Under the pieces are notes generated by a model. The model ran no database searches. It had not been told where the DNA came from and worked only from the letters and a program-made list of their open reading frames with translations. 64,000 nucleotides of DNA, from contig NC_057804.1 of NCBI RefSeq assembly GCF_018294505.1, positions 248,481,099 through 248,545,098 on the forward strand, in the 5' to 3' direction. Origin of the DNA: Triticum aestivum (Eukaryota; Streptophyta; Magnoliopsida; Poales; Poaceae). A program made the position numbers and the translations under genes. Positions within the stretch are counted from its first letter, which is position 1. Each line of letters starts with the position of its first letter. This document shows positions 54,361-64,000 of this stretch, in pieces.

Positions 54361-55980
54361 TGATACGTCTCCAACGTATCTATAATTTATGAAGCATTCA
54401 TGCTATTTTATTATCTGTTTTGAATGATTATGGGCTTTATTATACACTTTTATATTACTTTTGGGACTAACCTATTAACCGGAGGCCCAGCCCATATTGT
54501 TGTTTTATTGCCTGTTTCAGTATTTCGAAGAAAAGGAATACCAAACGGAGTCCAAACGGAATGAAACCTTCGGCAGCGTGACTTTTTGGAAGAATATGAT
54601 CCTGGAGACTTGGAGTTCACGTCAGAAGATCCTCGAGGAGGCCAGGAGATAGGGGGAGCCCCCCTACTGGGCGAGCCCCCCTATCTCGTGGGCCCCTAGA
54701 GCACCTCTCGGCTGACTTCTTTCGCCTATATAGTCCCACGTACCCTAAAAACATCCACGGAGAAGATAGATCGGGAGTTCCGCCGCTGCAAGCCTCTGTA
54801 GCCACCAAAAACCTCTCGGGAGTCCGTTCCGGCACCCTGCCGGAGGGGGAACCCATCACCGGTGGCCATCTTCATCATCCCGGCACTATCCATGACGAGG
54901 AGGGAGTAGTTCACCCTCGGGGCTGAGGGTATGTACCAGTAGCTATGTGTTTGATCTCTCTCTCTCTCTCGTGTTCTCTCTATGGCACGATCTTTATGTA
55001 TCGCAAGCTTTGCTATTGTAGTTGGATCTTATGATGTTTCTCCCCCTCTACTCTCTTGTGATGAATTGAGTTTCCCTCTTGAAGTTATCTTATCGGGTCG
55101 AGTCTTTACTTTGAGAACACTTGATGTATGTCTTGCCGTGTTTATCTGTGGTGACAATGGGATATCACGTGCCACTTGATGTATGTTTTGGTGACCAACT
55201 TGAGGGTTCCGCCCGTGAACCTATGCATAGGGGTTGGCACACGTTTTCTTGACTCTCCGGTAGAAACTTTGGGGCACTCTTTGAAGTACTTTGTGTTGGT
55301 TGGATGAATGTGAGATTGTGTGATGCATATCGTATAATCATGCCCACGGATACTTGAGGTGACAATGGAGTATCTAGGTGACATTAGGGTTTTGGTTGAT
55401 TTGTGTCTTAAGGTGTTATTCTAGTAGGAACTCTTGAATAGATCGATCCAAAAGAATAACTTTGAGGTGGTTTCGTACCCTACCATAATCTCTTCGTTTG
55501 TTCTCCACTATTAGTGGCTTTGGAGTGACTCTTTGTTGCATGTTGAGGGATTGTTATATGATCTATCTATGTTATTATTGTTGAGAGAACTTGCACTAGT
55601 GAAAGTATGAACCCTATGCCTTGTTTCCTATCATTGCAATACCATTTACGCTCACTTTTATCATTAGTTACCTTGCTGTTTTTATAATTTCAGATTACAA
55701 AAACCTTTGTCTACTATCCATATTGCACTTGTATCACCATCTCTTCGCCGAACTAGTGCACCTATACAATTTACCGTTGTATTGGGTGTGTTGGGGACAC
55801 AAGAGACTCTTTGTTATTTGGTTGCAGGTTTTTTTGAGAGAGATCATCTTCATCCTACACCTCCCACGGATTGATAAACCTTAGGTCATCCACTTGAGGG
55901 AAATTTGCTACTGTCCTACAAACCTGTGCACTTGCAGGCCCAACAAAGTCTACAAGAAGAAGGTTGTGTAGTAGACATCA
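54361..55980 (+). repeat. 3' LTR of element A
   Basis: tgatacgtctccaacgtatc to gtagtagacatca, 1620 bp, TATA-like cctatatag at 54725-54733. It differs from the 5' LTR by scattered substitutions and small indels, such as an extra ctct run near 54958. Confidence 0.92.
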
Positions 55981-55985
55981 GCGCG
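55981..55985 (+). other. Target-site duplication of element A (right)
   Basis: gcgcg, matching 47795-47799. Confidence 0.92.
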
Positions 55986-56302
55986 TCAGCGCACCCACTG
56001 GGTGTAGTCCCCGAGATTCGGGCCAACTGCTGATTAGTCGGGCCGGATCTTTTCTGGCGACTTCTTTCTTACTGTTTATTCTTCTTTGCCGTCTTTGCAG
56101 AGGCCAATGCCGACCTGCGGCAGCAATTGGGTGAGGCCCGGACCACGCTGCGTGCCAAGGAAGCTGAGTGCAGTGCCGCGGCTCAGGAGCGCGACCGCCT
56201 GGCCAAGAAGCTGGTTGACTAGGAGGAGAGTCATAAGGCGGCTCTGAAGGCGGTGAAGGACATCGAGGCCGCCCTCCAAGCCAAGTATGAGACCGATGCA
56301 GC

Positions 56303-56337
56303 TGATGACCCACAAGTATAGGGGATCTATCGTATTC
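56303..56337 (-). repeat. 35-bp stub of another Gypsy LTR end
   Basis: tgatgacccacaagtatagg... is the reverse complement of the common Triticeae LTR end ...CTTGTGGGTCATCA. It begins abruptly inside the antisense gene exon of the Tat-type element and is cut after 35 bp by element B. Its remainder should lie beyond the window. Confidence 0.65.
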
Positions 56338-57965
56338 TGATGTCTACTACACAACCTTCTTCTTGTAGACGTTGTTGGGCCTGTAAGTGCACAGGTTTGT
56401 AGGACAGCAGCAAATTTCCCTCAAGTGGATGACCTAAGGTTTATCAATCCGTGGGAGGCGTAGGATGAAGATGGTCTCTCTCAAACAACCCTGCAACCAA
56501 ATAACAAAGAGTCTCTTGTGTCCCCAACACACCCAATACAATTGTAAATTGTATAGGTGCACTAGTTTGGCGAAGAGATGGTGATACAAGTGCAAAATAG
56601 ATAGTAGATATAGGTTTTTGTAATCTGAAAATATAAAAACAGCAAGGTAACTAATTATAAAAGTGAGCGTAAACGGTATTGCAATGGTAGGAAACAAGGC
56701 CTAGGGTTCATACTTTCACTAGTGCAAGTTCTCTCAACAATAATAACATAGATAGATCATATAACAAGCCCTCAACATGCAACAAAGAGTCACTCCAAAG
56801 CCACTAATAGCGGAGAACAAACGTAGAGATTATGGTAGGGTACGAAACCACCTCAAAGTTATTCTTTCCGATCAATCTATAAAAGAGTTCGTACTACAGT
56901 AACACCTTAAGATACAAATCAACCAAAACCCTAATGTCACCTAGATACTCCATTGTCACCTCAAGTATCCGTGGGCATGATTATACGATATGCATCACAC
57001 AATCTCAGATTCATCCAACCAACACAAAGTACTTCAAAGAGTGCCCCAAAGTTTCTATCGGAGAGTCAAGAACATGTGCCAACCCCTATGCATAGGTTCC
57101 CAATGTCATGAAACCCGCAAGTTGATCACCAAAACATACATCAAGTGGCACATGATATCCCATTGTCACCACAGATAATCACGGCAAGACATACATCAAG
57201 TGTTCTCATAAAAGACTCAATCTTATAAGATAACTTCAAAGGGGAAACTCAATTCATCACAAGAGAGTAGAGGGGGAGAAACATCATAAGATCCAACTAC
57301 AATAGCAAAGCTCGGGATACATCAAGATCGTGCCATAGAGGGAATACGAGAGAGAACACGAGAAAGAGAGAGATCAAACACATAGCTACTGGTACATACC
57401 CTCAGCCCCGAGGGTGAACTACTCCCTCCTCATCATGTATAGCGCCGGGATGATGAAGATGGCCACCGGTGATGGGTTCCCCCTCCGGCAGGGTGCCGGA
57501 ACAGGCCCCAAGAGGTTTTTGGTGGCTACAGAGGCTTGCGGTGGCGGAACTCCCGATCTATCTTCTGTTCTGGAAGTTTTAGGGTACGTTGGTATATATG
57601 GGTGCAAGGGGTACGTCGGTGGAGCTACGGGGGCCCCACGAGGCAGGGGGCGTGCCTGGGGGGGGCGCCCCCCACCCTCGTGGGTAGCCCGTATCTCCCC
57701 TGACGTGCACTCCAAGTTCCCTGGGTTGCTTTCCTTCCAAAAATAACTTCTCTAGTTGATTTCGTTCCGTTTTGACTTCGTCTGATATTCCTTTTCCTCG
57801 AAACACTAAAATAGGCATAAAACAGCAAATCTGAGCTGGGCCTCCGGTTAATAGGTTAGTCCCAAAAATAATATAAAAGGGGATAATAAAGCCCAATATT
57901 GCCCGAAACAGTAGATAAAGTAGCATGGAGCAATCAAAAATTATAGATATGTTGGAGACGTATCA
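56338..57965 (-). repeat. 3' LTR of element B
   Basis: Plus strand tgatgtctactacacaacc to ggagacgtatca, 1628 bp; reverse complement of the element A LTR with scattered differences, including a more diverged block at 57590-57720. Confidence 0.9.
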
Positions 57966-57966
57966 A

Positions 57967-57980
57967 GCATCCCCAAGCTT
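57967..57980 (-). other. Polypurine tract of element B
   Basis: Minus strand aagcttggggatgc, one base from the LTR. Confidence 0.8.
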
Positions 57981-60110
57981 AATTCCTGCTCGTCCTCGAG
58001 TAGGTAAATGATAAAAAAGAATTTTTGATGCGGAGTGATACTTTGGCATAATTTCAATGTAAATCTTCTTAATTGTGGCATGAATATTCAGATCCGAAAG
58101 ATTCAAGACAAAAGTTCATATTGACACAAAAATAATAATACTTCAAGCATACTAATCAAAGCAATCATGTCTTCTGAAAATAGCATGGCAAAAGAAAGTT
58201 CATCCCTACAAAATCATATAGTTAGGCTATGCTTCATTTTCGTCACACAAAGATGTTCCCAACTTCTATACCCCCGATGACAAGCCAAGCAATTGTTTCA
58301 TACTTAAATAATCTCAAACTTTTTCAACCTTCACGCAATACATGAGCGTGAGCCATGGATATAGCACTATGGGTGGAATAGAATATGATGATGGGGATTG
58401 TGTGGAGAAGACAAAAAAGGAGAAAGTCTCACATTGACGAGGATAATCAACGGGCTATGGAGATGCCCATCAATTGATGTCAACATGAGGAGTAGGGATT
58501 GCCATGCAACGGATGCACTAGAGCTATGAATGCTCAACAAAAGAAAACTAGTGGGTGTGCATCCAACTCGCTTGCTCACGAAGACCTAGGGCATTTGAGG
58601 AAGCCCATCGTAGGAATATACAAGCCAAGTTCTATAATGAAAAATTCCCACTAGTATAAAAAGACAACTTATGAGACTCACTACATGAAGAACAAGGTGC
58701 TACTTTGAAGCACAATATATGAGACTCACTACATGAAGAACAAGGTGCTACTTTGAAGCACAAGTGTGGAAAAAGAGATAGTAGCATTGCCCCTTTTCTT
58801 TTTTTCTTTTTCTTTTTTTGGGCCTTTCTTTTTTTTGGCCTTTCTTTTTCTTTTTTTTTTTGGGCAATGCTCTAATAATGATGATCATCACACTTCTATT
58901 GATTACAACATAAGGATTACAACTCGAAACTTAGAACAAGATATGACTCTATATGAATGCCTCCGGCGGTGTACCGGGATGGTGCAATGAATCAAGAGTG
59001 ACATGTATGAAAAATAATGCATGGTGGCTTTGCCACAAATACGATGTCAACTACATGATCATGCAATGGCAATATGACAAAAGTAATGTATGTCATGATG
59101 ATGATGATGGAAGTTGCATGGCAATATATCTCGGAATGGCTATGGAAATGCCATGATAGGTAGGTATGGTGGCTGTTTTGAGGAAGATATAAGGAGGTTT
59201 ATGTGTGATAGAGTGTATCGTATCACGGGGTTTGGATGCACCGGCGAAGTTTGCACCAACTCTCAAGGTGAGAAAGGGCAATGCACGGTACCGAAGAGGC
59301 TAGCAAAGGCGGAAAGGTGAGAGTGCGTATAATCCATGGACTCAACATTAGTCAAAAGAACTCATATACTTATTGCAAAAATTTAGAAGTCATCAAAAAT
59401 CAAGTACTACGCGCATGCTCCTAGGGGGATAGATTGGTAGGAAAAGACCATCGCTCGTCCCCGACCGCCACTCATAAGGATGCACAAGCCAGGTACACTT
59501 CATGTTTCAAATTTGTTACACAACTTTAACCATACGTGCATGCTACGGGACTTGCAAACTTCAACACAAGCATTTCTCAAATTCACAATTACTCAACTAG
59601 CACGACTTTGATATTATCACCTCCATATCTCAAAACAATTATCAAGCATCAAACTTATCTTAGTATTCAACTCACTCAAAAGAAAGTTTCACATATCTTG
59701 AATACCAAGGATATTAATATTAAGCAAATTACCATGCTATTAACGACTCTCAAAATAATCTAAGTGAAGCATGAGAGATCAATAGTTTTTTTAAACAAAT
59801 CCATCACTGTGCTCTAAAAGATCTAAGTGAAGCACTAGAGCAAAAATTATCACGCTCAAAAGATATAAGTGAAGCACTATGAGCAAATGACAAACTACCG
59901 AAAAGATATAAGTGAAGGTCAATGAGTAGCTAAATAATTATGCAACTATGCGAAGACTCTCTCTCATTTAATAATTTCAGATCTTGATACTTTATTCAAA
60001 CAGCAAGCAAAGCTAAAGAAAACTACGTTGCAAGGATAGCACAACTCATGTGAAGAAGCAAAAACTTAGGCTCAACCGATACTAACCGATAGTTGTTGAA
60101 GAAGAAAGGT

Positions 60111-60193
60111 GGGATGCCTACCGGGGCATCCCCAAGCTTAGATGCTTGAGACTTCTTGAAATATTATCTTGTGGTGCCTTGGGCATCCCTAAG
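60111..60193 (-). other. Stem-loop pair 2 of element B
   Basis: gggatgcc (60111-60118) pairs perfectly with ggcatccc (60125-60132), loop taccgg. The companion (about 60168-60193) is weaker. Exact 14-mer (minus) at 60126-60139. Confidence 0.7.
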
Positions 60194-60844
60194 CTTGAAC
60201 TTTTGTGTCTCCTTAATTCCTCTCATATCATGGTTTCTCTTTTTATCAAAAGCTTCATTCACAACAAACTCAACAAGAACTCGTGAGATAGGTTAGTATA
60301 AACCAATGCAAAACCTTATCATTTTCTACTGTAACAAATCACTAAAATTATTAGTCAACATTGAATACTAAATGCCTTTGCATATTTAATACTCCTATCT
60401 TCAAATAGAATCATTAAACAAGCAAACATATGCAAACAATGCAAATATAACAGCAATCTGCCAAAACAGTACACTCTGTAAAGAATGTAAGATTCATCAA
60501 ACTTCCCTAACTCCAAAAATTATGAACTAAAATTCCCACTGTAATAAATTTACCAGATCTCAATATGCAAAAAGATTCATCATTATACCACTCTCTGACT
60601 TTTCTAGGGAATTTTTGCAACAGCGGTAAACTTTCTGTTTTCAAACAGCAACATGTATACTAGCAAAATAAGCATGGCAAAGACTATCCTTGACTTCTTT
60701 ATTGAAACTAAGATGCAAAACATTAATCTAACTAACAGCAAGCAAATACTAACAAGAGAAAATGACACTCCAAGCAAAACACATATCATGTGGTGAATAA
60801 AAATATAGCTCCAAGTAAGGTTACCGATGAACGAAGACGAAAGA

Positions 60845-60919
60845 GGGGATGCGCATCCCCAAGCTTAGGCTCTTGGTTGTCCTTGAATATTACCTTGGGG
60901 TGCCTTGGTCATCCCCACG
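60845..60919 (-). other. Stem-loop pair 1 of element B, loop deleted to a perfect palindrome
   Basis: ggggatgcgcatcccc (60845-60860) is a 16-bp perfect palindrome: the six-base loop and one base pair have been lost relative to 52048-52071. The companion is at about 60894-60919. Exact 14-mer (minus) at 60853-60866. Confidence 0.75.
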
Positions 60920-61501
60920 CTTAGTCTCTTTCCACTCCTTATTCCATAGCCCATCGAATCTTTACCCAAAACTTGAAAACTCCACAACACAAAACTCAAC
61001 AAAAAAACTCGTAAGCTCCGTTAGTATAAGAAAATAAAACCACCACTTAGGTACTGTAATGAACTCATTCTAAATTCATATTGGTGTAATACCTACTGTA
61101 TTCCCACTTACCTATGGTTCATACCCTCCGATACTACTCATAGATTCATTAAATTAAGCAAACAACTCATGGAAAACAGGATCTGTCAAAAACAGAACAG
61201 TCTGTAGTAATCTGTATCAAACATATACTTCTGGAACTCCAAAAATAATACCTAATTAGGAAGTCCTAAGAAATTCGTGTACCAATCCAGAGCAAAAAGA
61301 ATCAGATCAGAAGAACGTTTCTGTGAATTAACAAAACTAATTTACTGGGCGCAAAAGTTTCTGATTTTCAGCAGGATCAACACAACTATCACTGTAAGCC
61401 ATCCTAAAGGTCTTACTTGGCACTTTATTGAAACAAAAGCTATAAAACATGATTACTACAGTAGCATAATCATGTGAATACACAAAAACAGTAAGGATAA
61501 A

Positions 61502-61521
61502 TATTGGGTTGTCTCCCAACA
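61502..61521 (-). other. Stem-loop after ORF2 of element B
   Basis: tattggg pairs with cccaaca (one G-U pair on the minus strand). Confidence 0.65.
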
Positions 61522-61639
61522 ATCGCTTTTCTTTAGTGCCTTTTCAAGCTAGGCATGATGATGACAATGATGCTCACATAAAAGATAAGAATTGAAACAT
61601 AACGGGAGCATCATGAAGCACATGACTAGCACATTTAAG

Positions 61640-62427
61640 TCACATAAGGATTTTGTGAGCAAATAACTTATGGGAACAATAATCAACTAGCATAGGAAGG
61701 TAAAACAAGCATAGCTTCAAGATTTCAAGCACATAGGGAGGAAACTTGACATTATTGCAATTCCTACAAGCGTATATTCCTCCCTCATAATAATTTTCAG
61801 TAGCATCATGAATGAATTCAACAATATAACCAGCACCTAAAGCATTCTTTTCATGATCTACAAGCATAGATTTTTACTACTCTCCACATAAACAAAATTC
61901 TTCTCATTCGGAATAGTAGGAGTATCATAAGAGACTTGAACACTAAAAATTGTTTCCACATTAAAAGAGTAATGTTCAGAAAAGGGGTAATCATAATCAT
62001 GACAATATTTGTAATCATCACTACTTTTTATAGCATAAGTTTCATCACAATAATCATCATAAGTAGCAACTTTGTTCTCATCATAATCGATTGAAACCTC
62101 TCCCAAGATAGTGGAATCACTAAATAAAGTTGACACTCTTCCAAATCCACTTTCATATTCATCACAATAAGATTCAACATCCTCCAAAATAGTGGGATCA
62201 CTACTTCCTAAAGTTGACACTCTTCCAAACCCACTTTCATCAATATAATCATCATAAGTAGGAGGCATGCTATCATCATAACAACTTTGCATATCAAAAC
62301 TTGGGAGGCTAAAAATATCATCTTCATTAAACATAGAATCCCCAAGCTTGGGACAAACATTAATTCCAGCAAATATATTCTTAAATATTTCATCCTCATC
62401 AAACATAGCTTCCCTAAGCTTGGCCAT
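61640..62427 (-). pseudogene. ORF2 of element B, one frameshift
   Basis: Starts at ATG 62427 (MAKLREAMFDEDEIF), eight residues upstream of the element A start. It reads through the codon that is TAA in A (GGA here), but a one-base deletion near 61865 ends the frame as ESSKNLCL-stop; the rest continues in the next frame (VDHEKNALGAGYIVEFIHDA) to 61640. The repeated ESGFGRVSTL motif is present twice. A deletion removes the last part of the A protein (after AHKI). Confidence 0.65.
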
Positions 62428-62429
62428 TT

Positions 62430-63383
62430 CATATCATAAGCATAATCACTCTCATCATTAAAAATATTGATAGCACCAATAGTATAGCAATTATCATCAT
62501 CACAATGAGTAATAGGAGCAACATCATTTGGGAGGGATACCTTTCTACCTTTGTTGCTCCTTCTTTTCTTTTTCTTCTTCACATTATGTGTGGGTTCAAC
62601 CTTCCTCTTTGAGCTCCTTATTGATGAGATTGGTTGGATAGAAGTCTCCTCCTATTTACCTGATTCATCATAAGAAATAATAGGAGGATATTGGGAAGTC
62701 TCTTCCCTTTCGTTAGCATTCTCTTCATCTTCTATTTGTTTTCTTTTCTTTATGTAATTGGCAATATAAGGATTTTCAATGCAATTCACCGCACAATACA
62801 TATAAATCTTCTCTAGATCAAAATCAAGAAATCTATCAAGATTAAATTTTGGAATACCCTCAGTTATGCGTTTCATTTCTTCATAACCCAAAAGAAGGCT
62901 AAGCTCTTTATGATGCTCAAGGGTAATCAAATTATCACAATATTTGGAAACGACTTGATCATGAAACAAATAGCATTGGAGCTTTAAATGACCATGTTCA
63001 TTGCAAAGCTCACAAGGGGCGCGAAAAATATTGAATCTTTCAGCACATTCATCTAGCTCTTCTTGCAAAAACTTGGTTTCTAAGTACTTATGCCTCTTGC
63101 AATAAATAGCTTCTCTATTTGGTGTGTTCATGCAAACATGCACTCCACAAAAGTTGACATGCTCATAAGAGATATTTTCATCATAACTAGTGCAATCATC
63201 ATTAGCATCGTGGATATTCAAAGAATTCGTACTAACAACATTGCAATCATGCTCATCATTCAAAGATTTAGTGCCAAACAATTTAGAGATGTCTTCTTCT
63301 AGCACTTGAGCACAATTATCCTTTCCATCATACTCATGAAAGATATTAAAAAGGTGAAGCATATGAGACAAACTTAACTCCAT
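62430..63383 (-). pseudogene. ORF1 of element B, intact CCHC knuckle, one premature stop
   Basis: Starts ATG 63383 (MELSLSHMLHLFNIF). Residues 124-137 read CELCNEHGHLKLQC, a full CX2CX4HX4C zinc knuckle. The frame stops after YDESGK at 62652; element A reads YDESGNEEELSIQP here, so a TAG has arisen in B. Beyond it the same frame has the KKKKKRRSNKGRK tract and, unlike A, continues past SDYAYDMKW into the ORF2 region. Homology with A is close over the full length. Function unknown; nucleic-acid binding is inferred from the knuckle and the basic tract. Confidence 0.68.
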
Positions 63384-63476
63384 TTTTTTAGTTTTCTTTT
63401 ATAAACTAAACTAGTGATAAAACAAGAAATAAAAAGATTTGATTGCAAGATCTAAAGATATACCTTCAAGCACTCA

Positions 63477-63574
63477 CCTCCCCGGCAATGGCGCCAGAAA
63501 AGAGCTTAGTTGACGGGGTGTGAGTGAGTGCCCTTTTACCTAGCCTCCCCGGCAATGGCGCCAGAAAAGAGCTT
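63477..63574 (-). repeat. Duplicated primer-site region of element B
   Basis: A 31-bp perfect direct repeat (63477-63507 and 63544-63574, period 67 bp) contains the primer site tggcgccattgccgggga (minus) at 63479-63496 and 63546-63563. The copy next to the LTR is the normal one; both have one mismatch to tRNA-Asp. Confidence 0.88.
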
Positions 63575-64000
63575 GATGTCTACTACACAACCTTCTTCTT
63601 GTAGACGTTGTTGGGCCTGCAAGTGCACAAGTTTGTAGGACAGTAGCAAATTTCCCTCAAGTGGATGACCTAAGGTTTATCAAACCGTGGGAGGCGTAGG
63701 ATGAAGATGGTCTCTCTCAAACAACCCTGCAACCAAATAACAAAGAGTCTCTTGTGTCCCCAACACACCCAATACAATGGTAAATTGTATAGGTGCACTA
63801 GTTCGGCGAAGAGATGGTGATACAAGTGCAAAATAGATAGTAGATATAGGTTTTTATAATCTGAAAATATAAAAACAGAAAGGTAAATAATGATAAAAGT
63901 GAGCGTAAACAGTATTACAATGATAGGAAACAAGGCCTAGGGTTCATACTTTCACTAGTGCAAGTTCTCTCAACAATAATAACATAGATAGATCATATAA
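63574..64000 (-). repeat. 5' LTR of element B (partial, runs off the window)
   Basis: Plus strand tgatgtctactacacaacc onward, same order as 56338-56760. Confidence 0.9.

Larger units (their letters stand above)
47800..55980 (+). mobile_element. Element A: complete non-autonomous LTR retrotransposon (LARD type) with two unknown ORFs
   Basis: 8181 bp: 5' LTR (1614 bp), tRNA-Asp primer site, ORF1, overlapping ORF2, about 3 kb of non-coding sequence with stem-loops and a duplication, polypurine tract, 3' LTR (1620 bp) and a perfect 5-bp target duplication. There is no protease, reverse transcriptase, RNase H or integrase in any frame. The LTR start and primer site are those of Athila-like elements, which probably supply the enzymes in trans. 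The LTRs are very similar to each other, so the insertion is fairly young. Confidence 0.88.
43281..56302 (-). mobile_element. Second Tat-type Ty3/gypsy element, with antisense gene; split by element A
   Basis: On the minus strand the visible part is the 3' LTR (44391-43281) and, upstream of it, about 3.7 kb of internal sequence made up of a spliced gene on the plus strand. The internal part is split by element A at 47799/55981 and cut off by another LTR at 56303. Gag-pol and the 5' LTR are outside the window or lost. The layout repeats that of 20791-24267. Confidence 0.75.
45033..56302 (+). pseudogene. Multi-exon antisense gene (Transposase_28-like) of the second Tat-type element
   Basis: Exons: 45033-45923, 46001-46419, 46502-47267, 47442-47525, 47682-47765 and, beyond element A, 56101-56302; introns have GT/AG ends and the phases fit for the first three. 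Exon 1 (297 codons, intact) has FRSHCLRVFGLPASGFF, FYGLQRHHLTPNTVV and LCEGYLGVLPTIELWGEFF, alignable with exon 1 at 22528-23585. Exon 2 carries an acidic and a basic segment (KRRAAPSMFDSRPKKPK). Exon 3 is an alanine/glutamate-rich coiled coil (EEREAEQQRAAAAKAAQEA) then proline-rich. The last exon is coiled coil (ANADLRQQLGEARTTLRAKE). Stops at 46551-46553 (TAG), 46623-46625 (TGA), 56220-56222 (TAG) and a frameshift in exon 5 disable it. Role unknown. Confidence 0.7.
57981..61500 (-). other. 3' non-coding region of element B
   Basis: Parallel to 51410-54346 of element A. It includes a T-rich tract (58795-58862) and the stem-loops listed separately. No protein-coding signal. Confidence 0.7.
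56338..64000 (-). mobile_element. Element B: second member of the element A family, right end outside the window
   Basis: Minus strand: 5' LTR (partly beyond 64000), duplicated primer site, ORF1, ORF2, non-coding region with stem-loops, polypurine tract, 3' LTR. The order and sequence follow element A throughout. ORFs are broken at different places from A, so the two copies decayed independently. The left flank tattc (56333-56337) would be its target duplication. Confidence 0.87.

Overview
The window looks like intergenic DNA from a Triticeae grass (wheat, Aegilops, barley or rye type). I judge this from nested LTR retrotransposons with recognisable Triticeae termini: Angela/BARE/WIS-type Copia LTRs (TGTTGGAAATATGCCC...CCCCAACA), Athila-like Gypsy LTRs starting TGATACGTCTCCAACG with tRNA-Asp primer sites, and Tat-type Gypsy LTRs starting TGAGGGAGTCCTGG or TGTCGGAGTAAATG. 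I see no intact host gene, no rRNA or tRNA gene and no CRISPR array. The only host-gene-like material is a decayed membrane-protein gene around 41.95-42.77 kb. Family names come from memory of termini and proteins, not from a search.

Layout. 1-1775: 3' end of an Athila-like element. 1776-6194: 5' LTR plus gag-protease of a second, non-autonomous one. 6195 to about 10557: a GC-rich LTR-like unit starting TGTAACAC, interrupted by a MULE-like element (about 7965-9310). 10558-16552: truncated Angela-type Copia element (minus strand). 16553-17845: a second, truncated Angela LTR (plus). 17846-20790: pieces of Athila-like LTR elements. 20791-24267: 3' end of a Tat-type element carrying a seven-exon antisense gene. 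24268-29170: another Angela-type element (minus). 29171 to about 32660: Athila-like LTR and internal region (minus). About 32660-43280: lower-copy host sequence holding a complete chromovirus (Reina-like, 33221-39213, minus) and the pseudogene. 43281-56302: a second Tat-type element (minus) with its own antisense gene on the plus strand, split by element A (47800-55980, plus, TSD GCGCG). 56303-56337: stub of another LTR, split by element B (56338 past 64000, minus), a second member of the same family as A.

How the parts relate. Elements A and B are large non-autonomous LTR retrotransposons. They have tRNA-Asp primer sites and polypurine tracts but encode no reverse transcriptase or integrase. 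Instead they carry two overlapping ORFs of unknown function, the first with a CCHC zinc-knuckle pattern intact in B and broken in A. Their 3' non-coding regions hold a tandem duplication of about 735 bp, paired stem-loops, and repeated exact copies of the polypurine-tract 14-mer. Both Tat elements carry a multi-exon gene antisense to the element next to the 3' LTR. Finally, the two halves of one Athila-like LTR, each ending at an Angela insertion and each flanked by GAAGT, lie in opposite orientations about 11 kb apart, which points to an inversion.
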